DNA from: Shimia sediminis | Lineage (GTDB): Bacteria > Pseudomonadota > Alphaproteobacteria > Rhodobacterales > Rhodobacteraceae | NCBI RefSeq assembly: GCF_003990645.1 | Contig: NZ_RYZK01000001.1 | Span: forward strand, 124,001-188,000 | Direction of reading: 5' to 3' | Length of the DNA: 64,000 nucleotides | In this document: piece after piece, positions 26,901 through 36,278 of the stretch | How positions within the stretch are numbered: position 1 is the stretch's first letter | Layout of the letters: each line of letters opens with the position of its first letter | Notes under the pieces: generated by a model | Database searches by the model: none | The model's input: the letters and a program-made list of their open reading frames with translations, nothing else | Told to the model about the DNA's origin: nothing | Position numbers and translations under genes: made by a program

Positions 26901-29771
26901 ATGGCTGAACTGAAGAACATCGAAGTGCGCGGCGCACGCGAGCACAATCTCAAGAACATCGACGTGGACATTCCCCGCGATCAGTTGGTGGTGATCACTG
27001 GTCTTAGTGGCTCTGGCAAGTCGTCATTGGCCTTTGACACAATCTACGCCGAAGGTCAGCGCCGGTATGTCGAAAGCCTGTCGGCCTATGCCCGCCAGTT
27101 TCTGGATATGATGGAAAAGCCGGATGTCGACCATATCAGCGGTCTCAGCCCGGCGATTTCGATCGAACAGAAAACCACATCGAAGAACCCCCGGTCCACC
27201 GTTGGCACGGTGACCGAGATCTACGACTATTTGCGTCTCTTGTTCGCGCGGGTCGGCACACCCTATAGCCCGGCCACGGGCCTGCCCATCGAGGCGCAAC
27301 AGGTGCAGGATATGGTTGACCGGATCATGACGCTGGAGGAGGGCATGCGTGGCTATCTTCTGGCGCCGATCGTGCGCGACAGAAAAGGCGAATATCGCAA
27401 GGAATTCCTCGAGTTACGCAAGCAGGGCTTTCAGCGTGTCAAAGTGGACGGCGCGTTTTATGAACTGGATGAACCGCCCACGCTCGACAAGAAATTCCGC
27501 CATGACATCGACGTGGTGGTCGACCGTCTGGTGATCCGCGAGGGGTTGGAAACCCGTCTGGCGGACTCATTGCGCACAGCGCTTGATCTGGCTGACGGCA
27601 TCGCCATTCTTGAAACCGCTCCGAAAGAGGGTGAGCCCGAGCGGATCACCTTTTCCGAGAACTTTGCCTGCCCAGTCAGCGGTTTCACCATCCCAGAGAT
27701 TGAGCCGCGGATGTTTTCCTTTAACGCGCCATTCGGGGCCTGCCCGGATTGTGATGGTCTGGGGATGGAACTGTTCTTTGACGAACGTCTTGTGGTTCCG
27801 GATCAGACGCTCAAGGTTTACGATGGCGCATTGGCCCCTTGGCGCAAGGGCAAATCTCCGTATTTCCTGCAAACGATTGAAGCCATCGCCAAGCATTTTG
27901 AGTTCGACAAGAACACACCGTGGAAAAGCCTGCCCAAGAAAGTGCAGCAGGTGTTTCTCTATGGATCGGGCGACGAGGAAATCGAGTTCCGCTATGACGA
28001 AGGGGGCCGTGTCTATCAGGTCACCCGTGTGTTCGAAGGGGTCATCCCCAACATGGAGCGCCGTTACCGCGAGACTGACTCGAACTGGATTCGCGAAGAG
28101 TTCGAGCGCTACCAGAACAACCGCCCCTGCGGCACCTGTCGCGGTCACCGCCTGCGCGAAGAGGCTCTGGCAGTGCGCATCGGCCGTGGCGATGACCTGC
28201 GTCATGTGGGGCATGTTGTGCAAATGTCGATCCGCGAGGCGCTTGCCTGGATCGACGACGTGCCGAATCAGCTGACGCCCCAGAAACAAGAGATCGCGCG
28301 GGCCATCGTCAAAGAGATTCGCGAACGACTTGGCTTCCTGAATAATGTGGGATTAGAATACCTTACGCTCTCACGTTCAAGTGGGACCCTGTCGGGGGGC
28401 GAAAGCCAACGTATCCGTTTGGCGAGCCAGATTGGCTCAGGCCTGACGGGGGTTCTCTACGTGCTGGATGAACCTTCGATTGGTCTTCACCAACGCGACA
28501 ATGACCGCCTGCTGGGCACGCTCAAAAACCTGCGTGATCAAGGCAACACCGTGATTGTGGTGGAGCATGACGAAGAGGCCATCCGCGAGGCTGACTACGT
28601 GTTCGACATCGGCCCGGGTGCCGGTGTTCACGGTGGTCAGGTGGTTTCTCAGGGTGTTCCGGCAGAGATCGCCGCAGACGCGGCCTCGCTCACCGGGCAA
28701 TATCTCTCGGGCCAGCGCGAGATTGGAATTCCTGTTGACCGGCGCGATGGCAACGGCAAAAAAGTGAGCGTTGTCAAAGCCACCGGCAACAACCTACAGA
28801 AGGTCACAGCCGATTTCCCGCTGGGCAAATTCGTCTGTGTCACCGGTGTGTCCGGTGGGGGGAAATCGACCCTGACCATCGAAACCCTTTTCAAAACCGC
28901 CTCGATGCGCCTGAACGGTGCGCGCCAGACACCGGCGCCCTGCGAAACCATCAAGGGGCTGGAGCATCTGGACAAGGTCATCGACATCGACCAGCGCCCC
29001 ATCGGGCGCACACCGCGGTCCAACCCGGCCACCTATACCGGCGCTTTCACGCCGATCCGTGACTGGTTCGCGGGCCTGCCCGAGGCCAAGGCGCGGGGCT
29101 ACAAGCCGGGCCGCTTTAGCTTTAACGTCAAGGGCGGTCGCTGCGAGGCCTGTCAGGGCGACGGTGTCATCAAGATCGAGATGCATTTCCTGCCGGATGT
29201 CTACGTGACCTGCGAGACCTGTCAGGGCGCACGCTACAACCGCGAAACTCTGGAAATTCGCTTTAAAGGCAAGAGCATAGCGGACGTTCTTGATATGACT
29301 GTCGAGGACGCGCAAGACTTCTTCAAGGCGGTGCCAGCCATTCGGGACAAGATGGACGCCCTGGCGCGTGTGGGTCTTGGCTACATCAAGGTCGGCCAAC
29401 AGGCGACCACGCTTTCCGGTGGCGAAGCCCAGCGGGTGAAACTGTCAAAAGAGTTGGCCAAACGGTCCACGGGGCGGACGCTCTATATCCTCGATGAGCC
29501 GACCACAGGCCTGCATTTCGAGGATGTGCGCAAGCTGCTCGAAGTGCTGCATGAGTTGGTTGATCAGGGCAACACGGTGATCGTGATCGAGCATAACCTT
29601 GATGTTGTGAAAACCGCGGACCACATCATTGATATCGGCCCCGAGGGCGGCGACGGTGGTGGAGAAATCGTTGCCATTGGCACGCCCGAAGAGGTGGCCG
29701 AAGAGGGGCGCAGCCACACAGGCCGCTATCTGAAAGAGATGCTGAATGCCAAGCGGGTTGCCGCGGAATAG
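26901..29771 (+). CDS. uvrA: Excinuclease ABC subunit A
   Basis: DNA-damage recognition ATPase of nucleotide excision repair. The 956-residue protein has two ABC modules with Walker A loops GLSGSGKSS (near 33-41) and GVSGGGKST, two signature motifs ([25 protein letters not shown]), zinc-binding Cys pairs ([25 protein letters not shown]) and the UvrB-interaction region. The ATG (MAELKNIEV) fits the family start; a TTG four codons earlier is unlikely. An SOS box lies upstream and a terminator follows immediately. Confidence 0.97.
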   Translation: MAELKNIEVRGAREHNLKNIDVDIPRDQLVVITGLSGSGKSSLAFDTIYAEGQRRYVESLSAYARQFLDMMEKPDVDHISGLSPAISIEQKTTSKNPRSTVGTVTEIYDYLRLLFARVGTPYSPATGLPIEAQQVQDMVDRIMTLEEGMRGYLLAPIVRDRKGEYRKEFLELRKQGFQRVKVDGAFYELDEPPTLDKKFRHDIDVVVDRLVIREGLETRLADSLRTALDLADGIAILETAPKEGEPERITFSENFACPVSGFTIPEIEPRMFSFNAPFGACPDCDGLGMELFFDERLVVPDQTLKVYDGALAPWRKGKSPYFLQTIEAIAKHFEFDKNTPWKSLPKKVQQVFLYGSGDEEIEFRYDEGGRVYQVTRVFEGVIPNMERRYRETDSNWIREEFERYQNNRPCGTCRGHRLREEALAVRIGRGDDLRHVGHVVQMSIREALAWIDDVPNQLTPQKQEIARAIVKEIRERLGFLNNVGLEYLTLSRSSGTLSGGESQRIRLASQIGSGLTGVLYVLDEPSIGLHQRDNDRLLGTLKNLRDQGNTVIVVEHDEEAIREADYVFDIGPGAGVHGGQVVSQGVPAEIAADAASLTGQYLSGQREIGIPVDRRDGNGKKVSVVKATGNNLQKVTADFPLGKFVCVTGVSGGGKSTLTIETLFKTASMRLNGARQTPAPCETIKGLEHLDKVIDIDQRPIGRTPRSNPATYTGAFTPIRDWFAGLPEAKARGYKPGRFSFNVKGGRCEACQGDGVIKIEMHFLPDVYVTCETCQGARYNRETLEIRFKGKSIADVLDMTVEDAQDFFKAVPAIRDKMDALARVGLGYIKVGQQATTLSGGEAQRVKLSKELAKRSTGRTLYILDEPTTGLHFEDVRKLLEVLHELVDQGNTVIVIEHNLDVVKTADHIIDIGPEGGDGGGEIVAIGTPEEVAEEGRSHTGRYLKEMLNAKRVAAE

Positions 29772-29805
29772 AAAGAGCGACAGGGTCAGCCCCTGTCACT
29801 CTTTT
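29772..29805. terminator. Hairpin terminator between uvrA and the DUF2892 gene
   Basis: Interrupted stem: AAAGAG plus GACAGGG (29772-29785) pairs with CCCTGTC plus CTCTTT around a 5-base loop, one mismatch, followed by a T-run. It may act for both converging genes. Confidence 0.72.
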
Positions 29806-29810
29806 GGGTT

Positions 29811-30005
29811 TTAGTCTTTGGACATCGGGCAGGTGCGGATGCCAAAGATTGAATAAAGCGGGCAGGACGACATCAACCCTGTCGCCAGTGGAATGACGCC
29901 GATCCACATCCAGACCCCGTATCCCATCACAGCCCCGAGGATCAAAAGGGCCCCAATGACAATGCGGGCGATCCGGTCGAGGTTTCCTACGTTTTTGGAC
30001 AGCAT
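29811..30005 (-). CDS. DUF2892 small inner-membrane protein (YgaP-like transmembrane part)
   Basis: A 64-residue protein with the DUF2892 opening (NVGNLDRIARIVIGALLI), two membrane helices (about 10-28 and 30-48) and the conserved CPLYSIFGIRTCP ending (Cys48 and Cys58). In other bacteria this domain is found alone or fused to rhodanese. The ATG at 30005 has an AAGGA site. It lies downstream of a Crp-family gene on the same strand, with a TGTGA-N6-TCACA palindrome 60 bases upstream, so it is a probable target. Confidence 0.88.
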   Translation of the reverse strand: MLSKNVGNLDRIARIVIGALLILGAVMGYGVWMWIGVIPLATGLMSSCPLYSIFGIRTCPMSKD

Positions 30006-30064
30006 GGTTTTTCCTTTCTTTGCAATGGATTGCCTGCTGTCTAACCGGATTCGCAATGTGCGTC

Positions 30065-30080
30065 TGTGACCGCGGTCACA
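30065..30080. promoter_or_regulatory. CRP/FNR-type operator palindrome TGTGA-N6-TCACA
   Basis: TGTGACCGCGGTCACA is a perfect 16-bp palindrome matching the CRP consensus half-sites. It overlaps the stop codon of the Crp-family regulator gene and lies 60 bases before the DUF2892 gene. Confidence 0.72.
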
Positions 30081-30747
30081 TAGCGCCACGTTCCGCAAGG
30101 GCAGCGGCGCGCAACCCTTCAGAATCGCGGATCGTAACTGTGCCACGGCCGGTTTCCACGAGGCCGCGTCTGGCCCAGGCCTCGAGTCTGCGGGATACCA
30201 CTTCGCGCGCGGTGCCCAGCTGTGCTGCCAGTTCGGCCTGCGTGATGTGTATCGGCGCGTCGGGCTTGGCCTCCAACTTCAGCAGTCTTTCGGCCAAACG
30301 TGCTTCAACAGTTTGAAAGGCGAGCTTTTCCAGCATCTCCATCATCAGTTGCATCCGCCCGGCAAAGGCATTGAATACAACGCCACGAAAGGCTTGAGAG
30401 GTGGCCATCAACTCGGAAAACAACGCGCGCGGCAACAAGACCAACTTTGTGGCCTCGGTGGTTTCGGCCTGCGCGCTGTAATCCGTGTCGCCCCCCATCA
30501 GCCCCAGCGTGGACTGAATGCAGGACTGACCGGGGACCACCGAATAAATCAGGATTTCGCGGCCTGAAGCCGTTGCCAGGGTCACATCGACTCGGCCCGC
30601 CAGAACAATCGCATAGCCCTGAACGGGATCACCCGGCTGAAACAGCCGGGCACCTTTGGGGAGCTGAATGGGCTTCAGGCGCGATAACTGCGCCTTGTCG
30701 TGGTCGGGCAGGGCAGCAAGTGTCGTGTCCTCGCCAACCCAGGTCAT
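30076..30747 (-). CDS. Crp/Fnr-family transcriptional regulator
   Basis: The 223-residue protein has a cyclic-nucleotide-binding-like beta roll (about 25-115, LFQPGDPVQGYAIVLAGRVDV), a dimer helix and a C-terminal winged HTH (ITQAELAAQLGTAREVVSRRLEAWARRGLV). It has a single Cys (GQSCIQS), so it cannot hold an FNR-type iron-sulfur cluster; its effector is unknown. Its ATG overlaps the mmsB stop as TGATG. A CRP-type palindrome sits at its own 3' end, before the DUF2892 gene. Confidence 0.92.
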   Translation of the reverse strand: MTWVGEDTTLAALPDHDKAQLSRLKPIQLPKGARLFQPGDPVQGYAIVLAGRVDVTLATASGREILIYSVVPGQSCIQSTLGLMGGDTDYSAQAETTEATKLVLLPRALFSELMATSQAFRGVVFNAFAGRMQLMMEMLEKLAFQTVEARLAERLLKLEAKPDAPIHITQAELAAQLGTAREVVSRRLEAWARRGLVETGRGTVTIRDSEGLRAAALAERGAM

Positions 30748-31619
30748 CAGCCGCGCCCGCGCTTTTCGAACCGGGGCAGCATGGCTGAGAAATCCATACC
30801 CGCGCCGTCTTCGCTTTCGACGAACTGCGCATAAAGATCGCGTGCCATCTGACCCATCGGGGTATCTGCATCGGCTGCTTCGGCGGCCTGTTGTGACAGG
30901 CGCAGGTCTTTCAGCATCAGGTCAGCGGCAAAGCCGGGTTTGTAGTCATTGTCCGACGGAGATTGCGGACCAACGCCGGGCGCGGGACAATAGGCATTCA
31001 TGGTCCAGCTATAGCCGGATGAGGTGCTGACCACGTCGAACATTTTTTCCCGGCTCAGGCCCAGTTTGTCAGCCAAAGCAAAGGCTTCGCAGGTGGCGAT
31101 CATGGTCACACCAAGGATCATGTTGTTGCAGATCTTGGCCGCCTGACCTGCGCCTGCCTCGCCACAATGCACCGCTTTCTGGCCCATGATGTCGAACAAA
31201 GGTTTCGCTTTGGTAAAGGCATCGTCGCTGCCGCCCGCCATAAAGGTGAGCGTGCCGCCAGCAGCGCCGCCCACGCCGCCCGAAACGGGGGCGTCGACTG
31301 ACAACAGGCCTGCCGCGGCGGCCTGTTCGGCGACAGCACGGGCGCTTTCCACATCGACGGTTGAGCAATCCACAAGCGCTGCGCCCCGGTCCATGGCCGG
31401 GATCAGCTCATTGGCGACGGCACGCAGGATGGCGCCGTTGGGGAGCATGGTGATCACGACGTCTGCGCCCTTGGCGGCCTCAGCGCCCGAGGGTGCCATG
31501 CTGACCCCTTCGATCGCAACGTCTGCCATGTCAAAGCCGGTGACATCATGGCCTGCCTTGGCCAGATTGGCGGCCATCGGACCGCCCATGTTTCCCAAAC
31601 CTATGAAACCGATTTTCAT
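30747..31619 (-). CDS. mmsB: 3-Hydroxyisobutyrate dehydrogenase
   Basis: NAD-dependent oxidation of 3-hydroxyisobutyrate to methylmalonate semialdehyde in valine degradation. The 290-residue protein has an N-terminal dinucleotide fold (GFIGLGNMGGPMAANL), the substrate motif DAPVSGGVGGAAGGTL near 114-129 and the catalytic Lys in GAGQAAKICNNM. It is 3 bases after the CoA-hydrolase gene and overlaps the Crp-family gene downstream. Confidence 0.94.
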   Translation of the reverse strand: MKIGFIGLGNMGGPMAANLAKAGHDVTGFDMADVAIEGVSMAPSGAEAAKGADVVITMLPNGAILRAVANELIPAMDRGAALVDCSTVDVESARAVAEQAAAAGLLSVDAPVSGGVGGAAGGTLTFMAGGSDDAFTKAKPLFDIMGQKAVHCGEAGAGQAAKICNNMILGVTMIATCEAFALADKLGLSREKMFDVVSTSSGYSWTMNAYCPAPGVGPQSPSDNDYKPGFAADLMLKDLRLSQQAAEAADADTPMGQMARDLYAQFVESEDGAGMDFSAMLPRFEKRGRG

Positions 31620-31622
31620 GGC

Positions 31623-32663
31623 TTATTCTCCCTTTTCAAATGTCAGTGCCGCGTCTCCCAAAGGCATGAGCATTTGGCTGACCGCCATGACGGGCAGTTT
31701 ATCAAGCTCATGTTTCCATTGGGGATTTCGGTCTTTGTCGATGATCTGCGCGCGAATACCTTCGAGGAAATCCCCGTGCTCCATCGCGCGATAGGTAAAG
31801 CGGTATTCCTGATCCAGCGCACCATGAATGGTGCCATTGGTGCGGACGCGGTGGATGATCTCCAACGCACAGCCCATGGCGAGTGGCGAGTTGCGCGACA
31901 GCTTTTTCAGCGTGTCACGGGCAAAGCCGCTGTCGGCGGCGTTCAGCGCGTTGACGATGTCCAGAAGGGTCTCGCCACCGAACTCTGCATCGATCTCGGC
32001 CGCCTGCGCGGCGATGGGGCCGGGATCGATGTGTTTTGCGGCCTCGTCAACTAGGGACCAATCGCCGGTTTCCTCGATTTTCTCAATGAGATCAGGCCAT
32101 TGGGCCTCGGGGATGTAATAGTCGGCGAAGCCTGCGTGAATGGCATCTCCGGCGTTCAGGCGGGCCGCGGTGAGGCCGAGGTACTCGCCCAGCCGTCCTG
32201 GCGCATGGGCGAGGATGTAGGAACCGCCCACGTCCGGAACCAACCCAATGCCGCATTCCGGCATGGCGATCTGGCTCGTGTCTCCGACCACGCGGTGGCT
32301 GCCATGACAGCCCACACCAACGCCGCCACCCATGGTAAAGCCTTGCATAAAGGCCGCGACCGGTTTGGGAAATTCGAACATTTTGGCGTTCATTCGGTAC
32401 TCATCAGCCCAAAATTTTTGTCCAAATGCGTAATTTCCGTTGGTTCCGGTCTCGTAAAGCTCCGCGATATCACCGCCCGCGCAAAAGGCTTTTTCACCTT
32501 CGGCGTCGATCACGATCATCTGTACATCGTCATCCGTGGCCCACTGATCCAGTGCCTCTTCGATGGCAATGCACATCTCGTAGGACATCGCATTCAGCGC
32601 TTTGGGGCGGGTGAATGTGATGCGGCCGGTCTTGCCGGACTTGCGGATATTGATGTCACTCAT
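31623..32663 (-). CDS. 3-Hydroxyisobutyryl-CoA hydrolase (enoyl-CoA hydratase/isomerase family)
   Basis: Likely hydrolyses 3-hydroxyisobutyryl-CoA to 3-hydroxyisobutyrate. The 346-residue length and the blocks RPKALNAM, EKAFCAGGDIAELYE, GFTMGGGVGVG and MPECGIGLVPDVGGSY are those of the HIBCH branch of crotonases, longer than the ordinary hydratase (about 260). Downstream mmsB supplies the next step. Three 11-bp tandem repeats lie 26 bases upstream of the ATG. No separate methacrylyl-CoA hydratase gene is present nearby. Confidence 0.9.
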   Translation of the reverse strand: MSDINIRKSGKTGRITFTRPKALNAMSYEMCIAIEEALDQWATDDDVQMIVIDAEGEKAFCAGGDIAELYETGTNGNYAFGQKFWADEYRMNAKMFEFPKPVAAFMQGFTMGGGVGVGCHGSHRVVGDTSQIAMPECGIGLVPDVGGSYILAHAPGRLGEYLGLTAARLNAGDAIHAGFADYYIPEAQWPDLIEKIEETGDWSLVDEAAKHIDPGPIAAQAAEIDAEFGGETLLDIVNALNAADSGFARDTLKKLSRNSPLAMGCALEIIHRVRTNGTIHGALDQEYRFTYRAMEHGDFLEGIRAQIIDKDRNPQWKHELDKLPVMAVSQMLMPLGDAALTFEKGE

Positions 32664-32688
32664 GGACCAAAAATCCCTGTCTGTATCG

Positions 32689-32721
32689 CGTCGGTATCAC
32701 GTCGGTATTACGTCGGTATTT
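32689..32721. repeat. Three tandem 11-bp repeats upstream of the HIBCH-like gene
   Basis: CGTCGGTATCA, CGTCGGTATTA and CGTCGGTATTT follow one another with no gap, at about one helical turn per unit. They lie 26 bases before the hydrolase start, in the 86-base gap after the acyl-CoA dehydrogenase gene. They could be a regulator-binding array or a slippage product. Confidence 0.8.
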
Positions 32722-32749
32722 TGCTAACGCTTTTGTAACCTATTGGACG

Positions 32750-33895
32750 TCAGGCCGCATCCGCGATCATCTGGCGCGAGATGATCAGGCGCATGATCTC
32801 GTTGGTACCTTCGAGGATCTGGTGCACGCGCAAATCGCGCACGATCTTTTCGATGCCGTAGTCCGCCAGATAGCCATAGCCGCCGTGCAGCTGCAGGCAG
32901 CCATTGGCCACGTCAAAGGCCGCGTCGGTCACCATCAGTTTGGCCATGGCGCAGAACTTGCTGGCATCATGCGCGCCGTTATCCAGTTTCCAGGCGGCCT
33001 GACGCAGAAAGGTGCGGGCGGCTTGCAGCTTGGTTTCATACTCGGCCAGGCGAAACTGCAACGCTTGGAATTGATTGATGGATTTGCCAAATGCCTTACG
33101 CTCAGACATGTACTGCATGGTGAGGTCCAGCGCGTTTTGAGCGCCACCAAGGGCCGAAGCCGAGATGTTCAGACGTCCACCGTCCAGACCAGCCATGGCA
33201 TAGGTAAAGCCTTTGCCCTCTTCGCCGAGCATGTTCTCGTGCGGGACAAGGCAATCGTCGAACTGCACCTGGCTGGTTGGCTGCGCCTTCCAGCCCATTT
33301 TTTGCTCATTGGCGCCAAAGCTGAGGCCCGCCATGCCGGTCTCCACGACCATGGTGGAGATCCCCTTGGGGCCGTCTTCGCCGGTGCGGCACATGGTGAC
33401 ATAAACGTCGGAATAGTTGCCGCCCGAGATGAACGCCTTGGTGCCGTTCATGTTGTAGCCTTCGTTGGTTTTGTCGGCGCGGGTGCGCAGGGCGGCTGCA
33501 TCCGAGCCGGAACCCGGCTCGGTCAGGCAGTAGGAGAACACTTTCTCCATTGTGCAGAGGTCAGGCAGCCATTTCTGCTTGTTTTCCTCAGTGCCGAACT
33601 TGTCGATCATGCCGCCGCACATGTTGTGGATCGACAAAAAGGCGCCAACGGCAGGGCAGGACATGGCAAGGGCTTCGAACACCAACGTCGCATCAAGGCG
33701 CGAGAGACCCGAGCCGCCATATTCTTCCGAGACATAAAGCCCGCCAAAACCCAGTTCCGCCAGCTGCGGCCATAGCTCTTTGGGGATGGTGCCCTCGGCT
33801 TCCCAATCTCGCGCGTTGGGCGCGATGTGCTCCTCGGCAAAGCCCTTGGCCATGTCAAAAATCAGGGTTTGTTCTTCGGAAAGTGCGAAGTCCAT
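32750..33895 (-). CDS. Acyl-CoA dehydrogenase, probable isobutyryl-CoA dehydrogenase
   Basis: The 381-residue FAD flavoprotein has the acyl-CoA dehydrogenase signatures CLTEPGSGSDAAALRT (about 117-132), LHGGYGYLADY (about 338-348) and the ILEGTNEIM region (about 363-371). By position upstream of the 3-hydroxyisobutyryl-CoA hydrolase and mmsB, the likely substrate is isobutyryl-CoA (valine pathway); other short branched acyl-CoAs remain possible. The ATG has a GGGAGG site, and a near-consensus sigma-70 promoter precedes it. Confidence 0.9.
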   Translation of the reverse strand: MDFALSEEQTLIFDMAKGFAEEHIAPNARDWEAEGTIPKELWPQLAELGFGGLYVSEEYGGSGLSRLDATLVFEALAMSCPAVGAFLSIHNMCGGMIDKFGTEENKQKWLPDLCTMEKVFSYCLTEPGSGSDAAALRTRADKTNEGYNMNGTKAFISGGNYSDVYVTMCRTGEDGPKGISTMVVETGMAGLSFGANEQKMGWKAQPTSQVQFDDCLVPHENMLGEEGKGFTYAMAGLDGGRLNISASALGGAQNALDLTMQYMSERKAFGKSINQFQALQFRLAEYETKLQAARTFLRQAAWKLDNGAHDASKFCAMAKLMVTDAAFDVANGCLQLHGGYGYLADYGIEKIVRDLRVHQILEGTNEIMRLIISRQMIADAA

Positions 33896-33933
33896 CAGGT
33901 TCCTCCCAAAACGCGCAATTGAACAGTTGTTAA

Positions 33934-33962
33934 ATTATACAATTCTTGCACCAATGTGTCAG
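33934..33962 (-). promoter_or_regulatory. Sigma-70 promoter of the branched-chain acyl-CoA operon
   Basis: On the minus strand, CTGACA (-35) and TATAAT (-10) are separated by exactly 17 bases. The predicted transcript start is about 30 bases before the dehydrogenase ATG. TTGT and ACAA half-sites flank the -10 element and could bind a regulator. Confidence 0.7.
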
Positions 33963-33992
33963 CGCGCAATTTTGCAAAACGGGTCCGCAGAA

Positions 33993-35126
33993 TTACAAAT
34001 CCGCGTGGAATTCCTCGGTCAGGTGGCGCACGACGGCGCGCAGGGCTTCATCGTGGCTGTAATCGGCCTGAATGGCGTCCGCATACACCGCGCGCTGGCG
34101 GTCGGATGAGTTGCCGTCGCGCAGAATGTTCATCGCGTTTTCAATCTCTTGCATGGACCCGAGCGCCTCACCGTCCTCTTGTACCAGGTCGATCATTTCC
34201 TGTAGCAGATCCGCAAAGGGCACAATTTCCCGCAACCCCCAGTCGACCAACCCTTCGGACATGCCATAGCGCTGCGCCCGCCAGCGGTTTTCCTCGATCA
34301 GGAAGCGATCATAAAGCCGCCAGCGCTGGTTGTGAGTCGACAGCCGCCAGAGCATACGGGTCAATCCCTGGATAAGCGCCGCCAATGTCACCGTGTGTTC
34401 GAGCCGGGGCATCACGTCACAGATGCGGGTTTCCAGCGTCGGGAAGCGCGAGGAGGGGCGCAGATCCCACCAGACCTTGGAACTGTCCTCGATGACGCCA
34501 ACATCGGTCATCGCCTGAACCGAGCGTTCAAAGGTGCTCCACGAATCCATATTGGGGGGAAGGCCGGTGCGCGGCAGGTTGTCGAAGACGGTCAGGCGGT
34601 AACAGCTCAGGCCGGTGTCTTCGCCCTGCCAATAGGGGGACGAGCAGCTCAGCGCCAGAAGATGCGGCAGGAAATACCGAAGCTGGTTCATCAGGTCGAT
34701 GCGGCGGTCAGGTTCGTTGATGCCGACATGCACATGCATGCCACAGATCAACATGCGGCGCACAACCCCGGCCAGATCGTCGCGCAACGCGTTGTAGCGA
34801 TCCTTGTCCGTGTGGTGCTGGTCGCGCCAATCGGAAACCGGGTGGCAAGAGGCTGCGATAGGGGCAAGGTTATAGTCGCTTGCCACCCGCGCAACGGTAG
34901 AGCGCAGTCGTTTCAGATCGTCTCGGGCGTCTGCAACAGTGCGGCACACGGTGGTGCCAATTTCAATCTGGCAATTCAGGAACTCAGGGCTGACCTGGCT
35001 TTGCAGCTCGGCCATGCAGGCATCCATCATGGCTTCGGGGGCAGGGGCGAGGTCGAGGCTGTCTTTGTCGACAAGCAGATATTCTTCTTCCACTCCAATG
35101 GTGAAATCCGGTTCTTTCAATGACAT
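33993..35126 (-). CDS. YbdK-type carboxylate-amine ligase (glutamate-cysteine ligase family 2)
   Basis: A 377-residue protein of the GCS2 family: [11 protein letters not shown] at about 10-20 (Mg-ATP site), QIEIGTTV near 53-60, CGMHVHVGI near 128-136 and [15 protein letters not shown] near 225-240. E. coli YbdK has weak gamma-glutamylcysteine synthetase activity; the true role is uncertain, and a main glutathione ligase may exist elsewhere. The ATG has a GGGAGG site. Confidence 0.9.
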   Translation of the reverse strand: MSLKEPDFTIGVEEEYLLVDKDSLDLAPAPEAMMDACMAELQSQVSPEFLNCQIEIGTTVCRTVADARDDLKRLRSTVARVASDYNLAPIAASCHPVSDWRDQHHTDKDRYNALRDDLAGVVRRMLICGMHVHVGINEPDRRIDLMNQLRYFLPHLLALSCSSPYWQGEDTGLSCYRLTVFDNLPRTGLPPNMDSWSTFERSVQAMTDVGVIEDSSKVWWDLRPSSRFPTLETRICDVMPRLEHTVTLAALIQGLTRMLWRLSTHNQRWRLYDRFLIEENRWRAQRYGMSEGLVDWGLREIVPFADLLQEMIDLVQEDGEALGSMQEIENAMNILRDGNSSDRQRAVYADAIQADYSHDEALRAVVRHLTEEFHADL

Positions 35127-35300
35127 GGCCGTCCTCCCAAACGGGTATGCGCCAAGTTCAGCAGGAATTTGCCGCGATTACAAGTTTGTGCCCGCGGGGG
35201 TGTGACAAGAAAACATTCCAGCGGGGGAATGTTTTACCTTGAATCGAATTCCAAACTCAGAATATGTAAAGCCGAACGCGCATACCCATGGAGAGATGAC

Positions 35301-35747
35301 ATGAAAACAGTCCTGAAGCAGCTGCTGCTTGCTATCAGCCTTTTGCTGGCCCCGCTGACGGCCTCGGCCGAGCAATCAGAGATGCGGTTGTTCGTCAATT
35401 TGACCACCGATGACACCTGGGCTGCGGCCAAGGCGATCATGTTCGCCCACCAAAAGGCGCAAAATGCCGGCCACGAGGCCGCGATCTGGCTGAATGTGCG
35501 CGGCGTCTACCTGGCCGACAAAAAACGCCCCAGCCACGTGCACGGCCTGATGGCCGAGAACGGCACCTCCATTCAGGACATGCTGCAGGCCTTTATTGCG
35601 GATGGTGGCACGGTCATCATGTGCGGTGCCTGTTCCAAGGCGGCTGGCCTGACCAAGGCTGACTATATTGACGGCGTCGTCATGGGGAGCACGGACCTTG
35701 TGGCGGGATGGTTGTTTGATCCCAACACCCAAACGCTGGCCTGGTAG
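35301..35747 (+). CDS. Exported DsrE/DsrF-like family protein
   Basis: The 148-residue protein starts with a signal peptide (about 1-22, LLLAISLLLAPLTASA) and continues as a DsrE-like sulfur-relay domain: FVNLTTDD, a central VRGVYLAD strand, and VIMCGACSKAAG with a Cys-x2-Cys pair (Cys111, Cys114 by my count). DsrE/TusD proteins carry persulfides, so this is probably a periplasmic thiol or sulfur protein (inference). The start at 35301 is the one that creates the signal peptide. Confidence 0.85.
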   Translation: MKTVLKQLLLAISLLLAPLTASAEQSEMRLFVNLTTDDTWAAAKAIMFAHQKAQNAGHEAAIWLNVRGVYLADKKRPSHVHGLMAENGTSIQDMLQAFIADGGTVIMCGACSKAAGLTKADYIDGVVMGSTDLVAGWLFDPNTQTLAW

Positions 35748-35760
35748 GCCAGAAAAACGG

Positions 35761-35782
35761 ACCCGGCCGGATCAGGCCGGGT
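35761..35782. terminator. Hairpin between the convergent DsrE-like and unknown genes
   Basis: ACCCGGCC (35761-35768) pairs with GGCCGGGT (35775-35782). The plus side ends TCTCTC; the minus side runs into CCGTTTTTC, so it looks better as a terminator for the minus-strand gene. Confidence 0.65.
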
Positions 35783-35786
35783 TCTC

Positions 35787-36206
35787 TCAAACTGTCGGCG
35801 AAAGTACTTCGGCGATACTGTTTTCACGCAGACCAAGCACGGCAAGCGCCTCGGCTTCTTCTTCGATGACCATGGGGACAACCGAGGGGAACGGCTCCCA
35901 CGATCGCAACACCAGCTGCGCCAGTGCCTTGGTGTCAGGCTTGTCGGCCAGATAGACAATCAGGGTTTCCGCAGGGCCGCCCATGAACACGTCAGCCTTG
36001 GTGGCCTGCATCTGCATCATCTTGGGAAAGTCGTACTGGATCTCGATAACAGGCCGCAGATCGACAAGTTGTTTCAGGCCGGGACGACAATCGGGATGTT
36101 TGGCATAGTCCGCAAAGGTCGCCATCGTTTCGTCCATTGTCGCGGTGCCCTCGTAGCGGACATAGACAAGGCCATGATTTTTCAGGATTTTATACGATAC
36201 TGGCAT
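35787..36206 (-). CDS. Conserved-looking protein of unknown function, possibly SpoIIAA/STAS-like
   Basis: A 139-residue soluble protein. The opening (YKILKNHGLVYVRYEGTATMDE) and the following LKQLVDLRPV strand look like the alternating alpha/beta of SpoIIAA/STAS-like proteins that share this size, but I cannot assign it with confidence. The only Cys is at about 40. It lies alone between two terminators, convergent with the DsrE-like gene and downstream of mmsA on the same strand. Its ribosome site is weak. Confidence 0.7.
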   Translation of the reverse strand: MPVSYKILKNHGLVYVRYEGTATMDETMATFADYAKHPDCRPGLKQLVDLRPVIEIQYDFPKMMQMQATKADVFMGGPAETLIVYLADKPDTKALAQLVLRSWEPFPSVVPMVIEEEAEALAVLGLRENSIAEVLSPTV

Positions 36207-36227
36207 GCACTACTTACAGATATGAAA

Positions 36228-36251
36228 ACGGGGCAACCGTGGCTGCCCCGT
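36228..36251 (-). terminator. Rho-independent terminator after mmsA
   Basis: ACGGGGCA (36228-36235) pairs with TGCCCCGT (36244-36251); the minus strand continues TTTTCAT. It lies 27 bases after the mmsA stop. Confidence 0.78.
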
Positions 36252-36278
36252 ACACAAAATCAGATTTTGACCAAAGGA

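Noticed and set aside
30076-30747. Crp-family regulator as an oxygen-sensing FNR
   Set aside because: Only one Cys is present, so the four-Cys iron-sulfur cluster of FNR cannot form.
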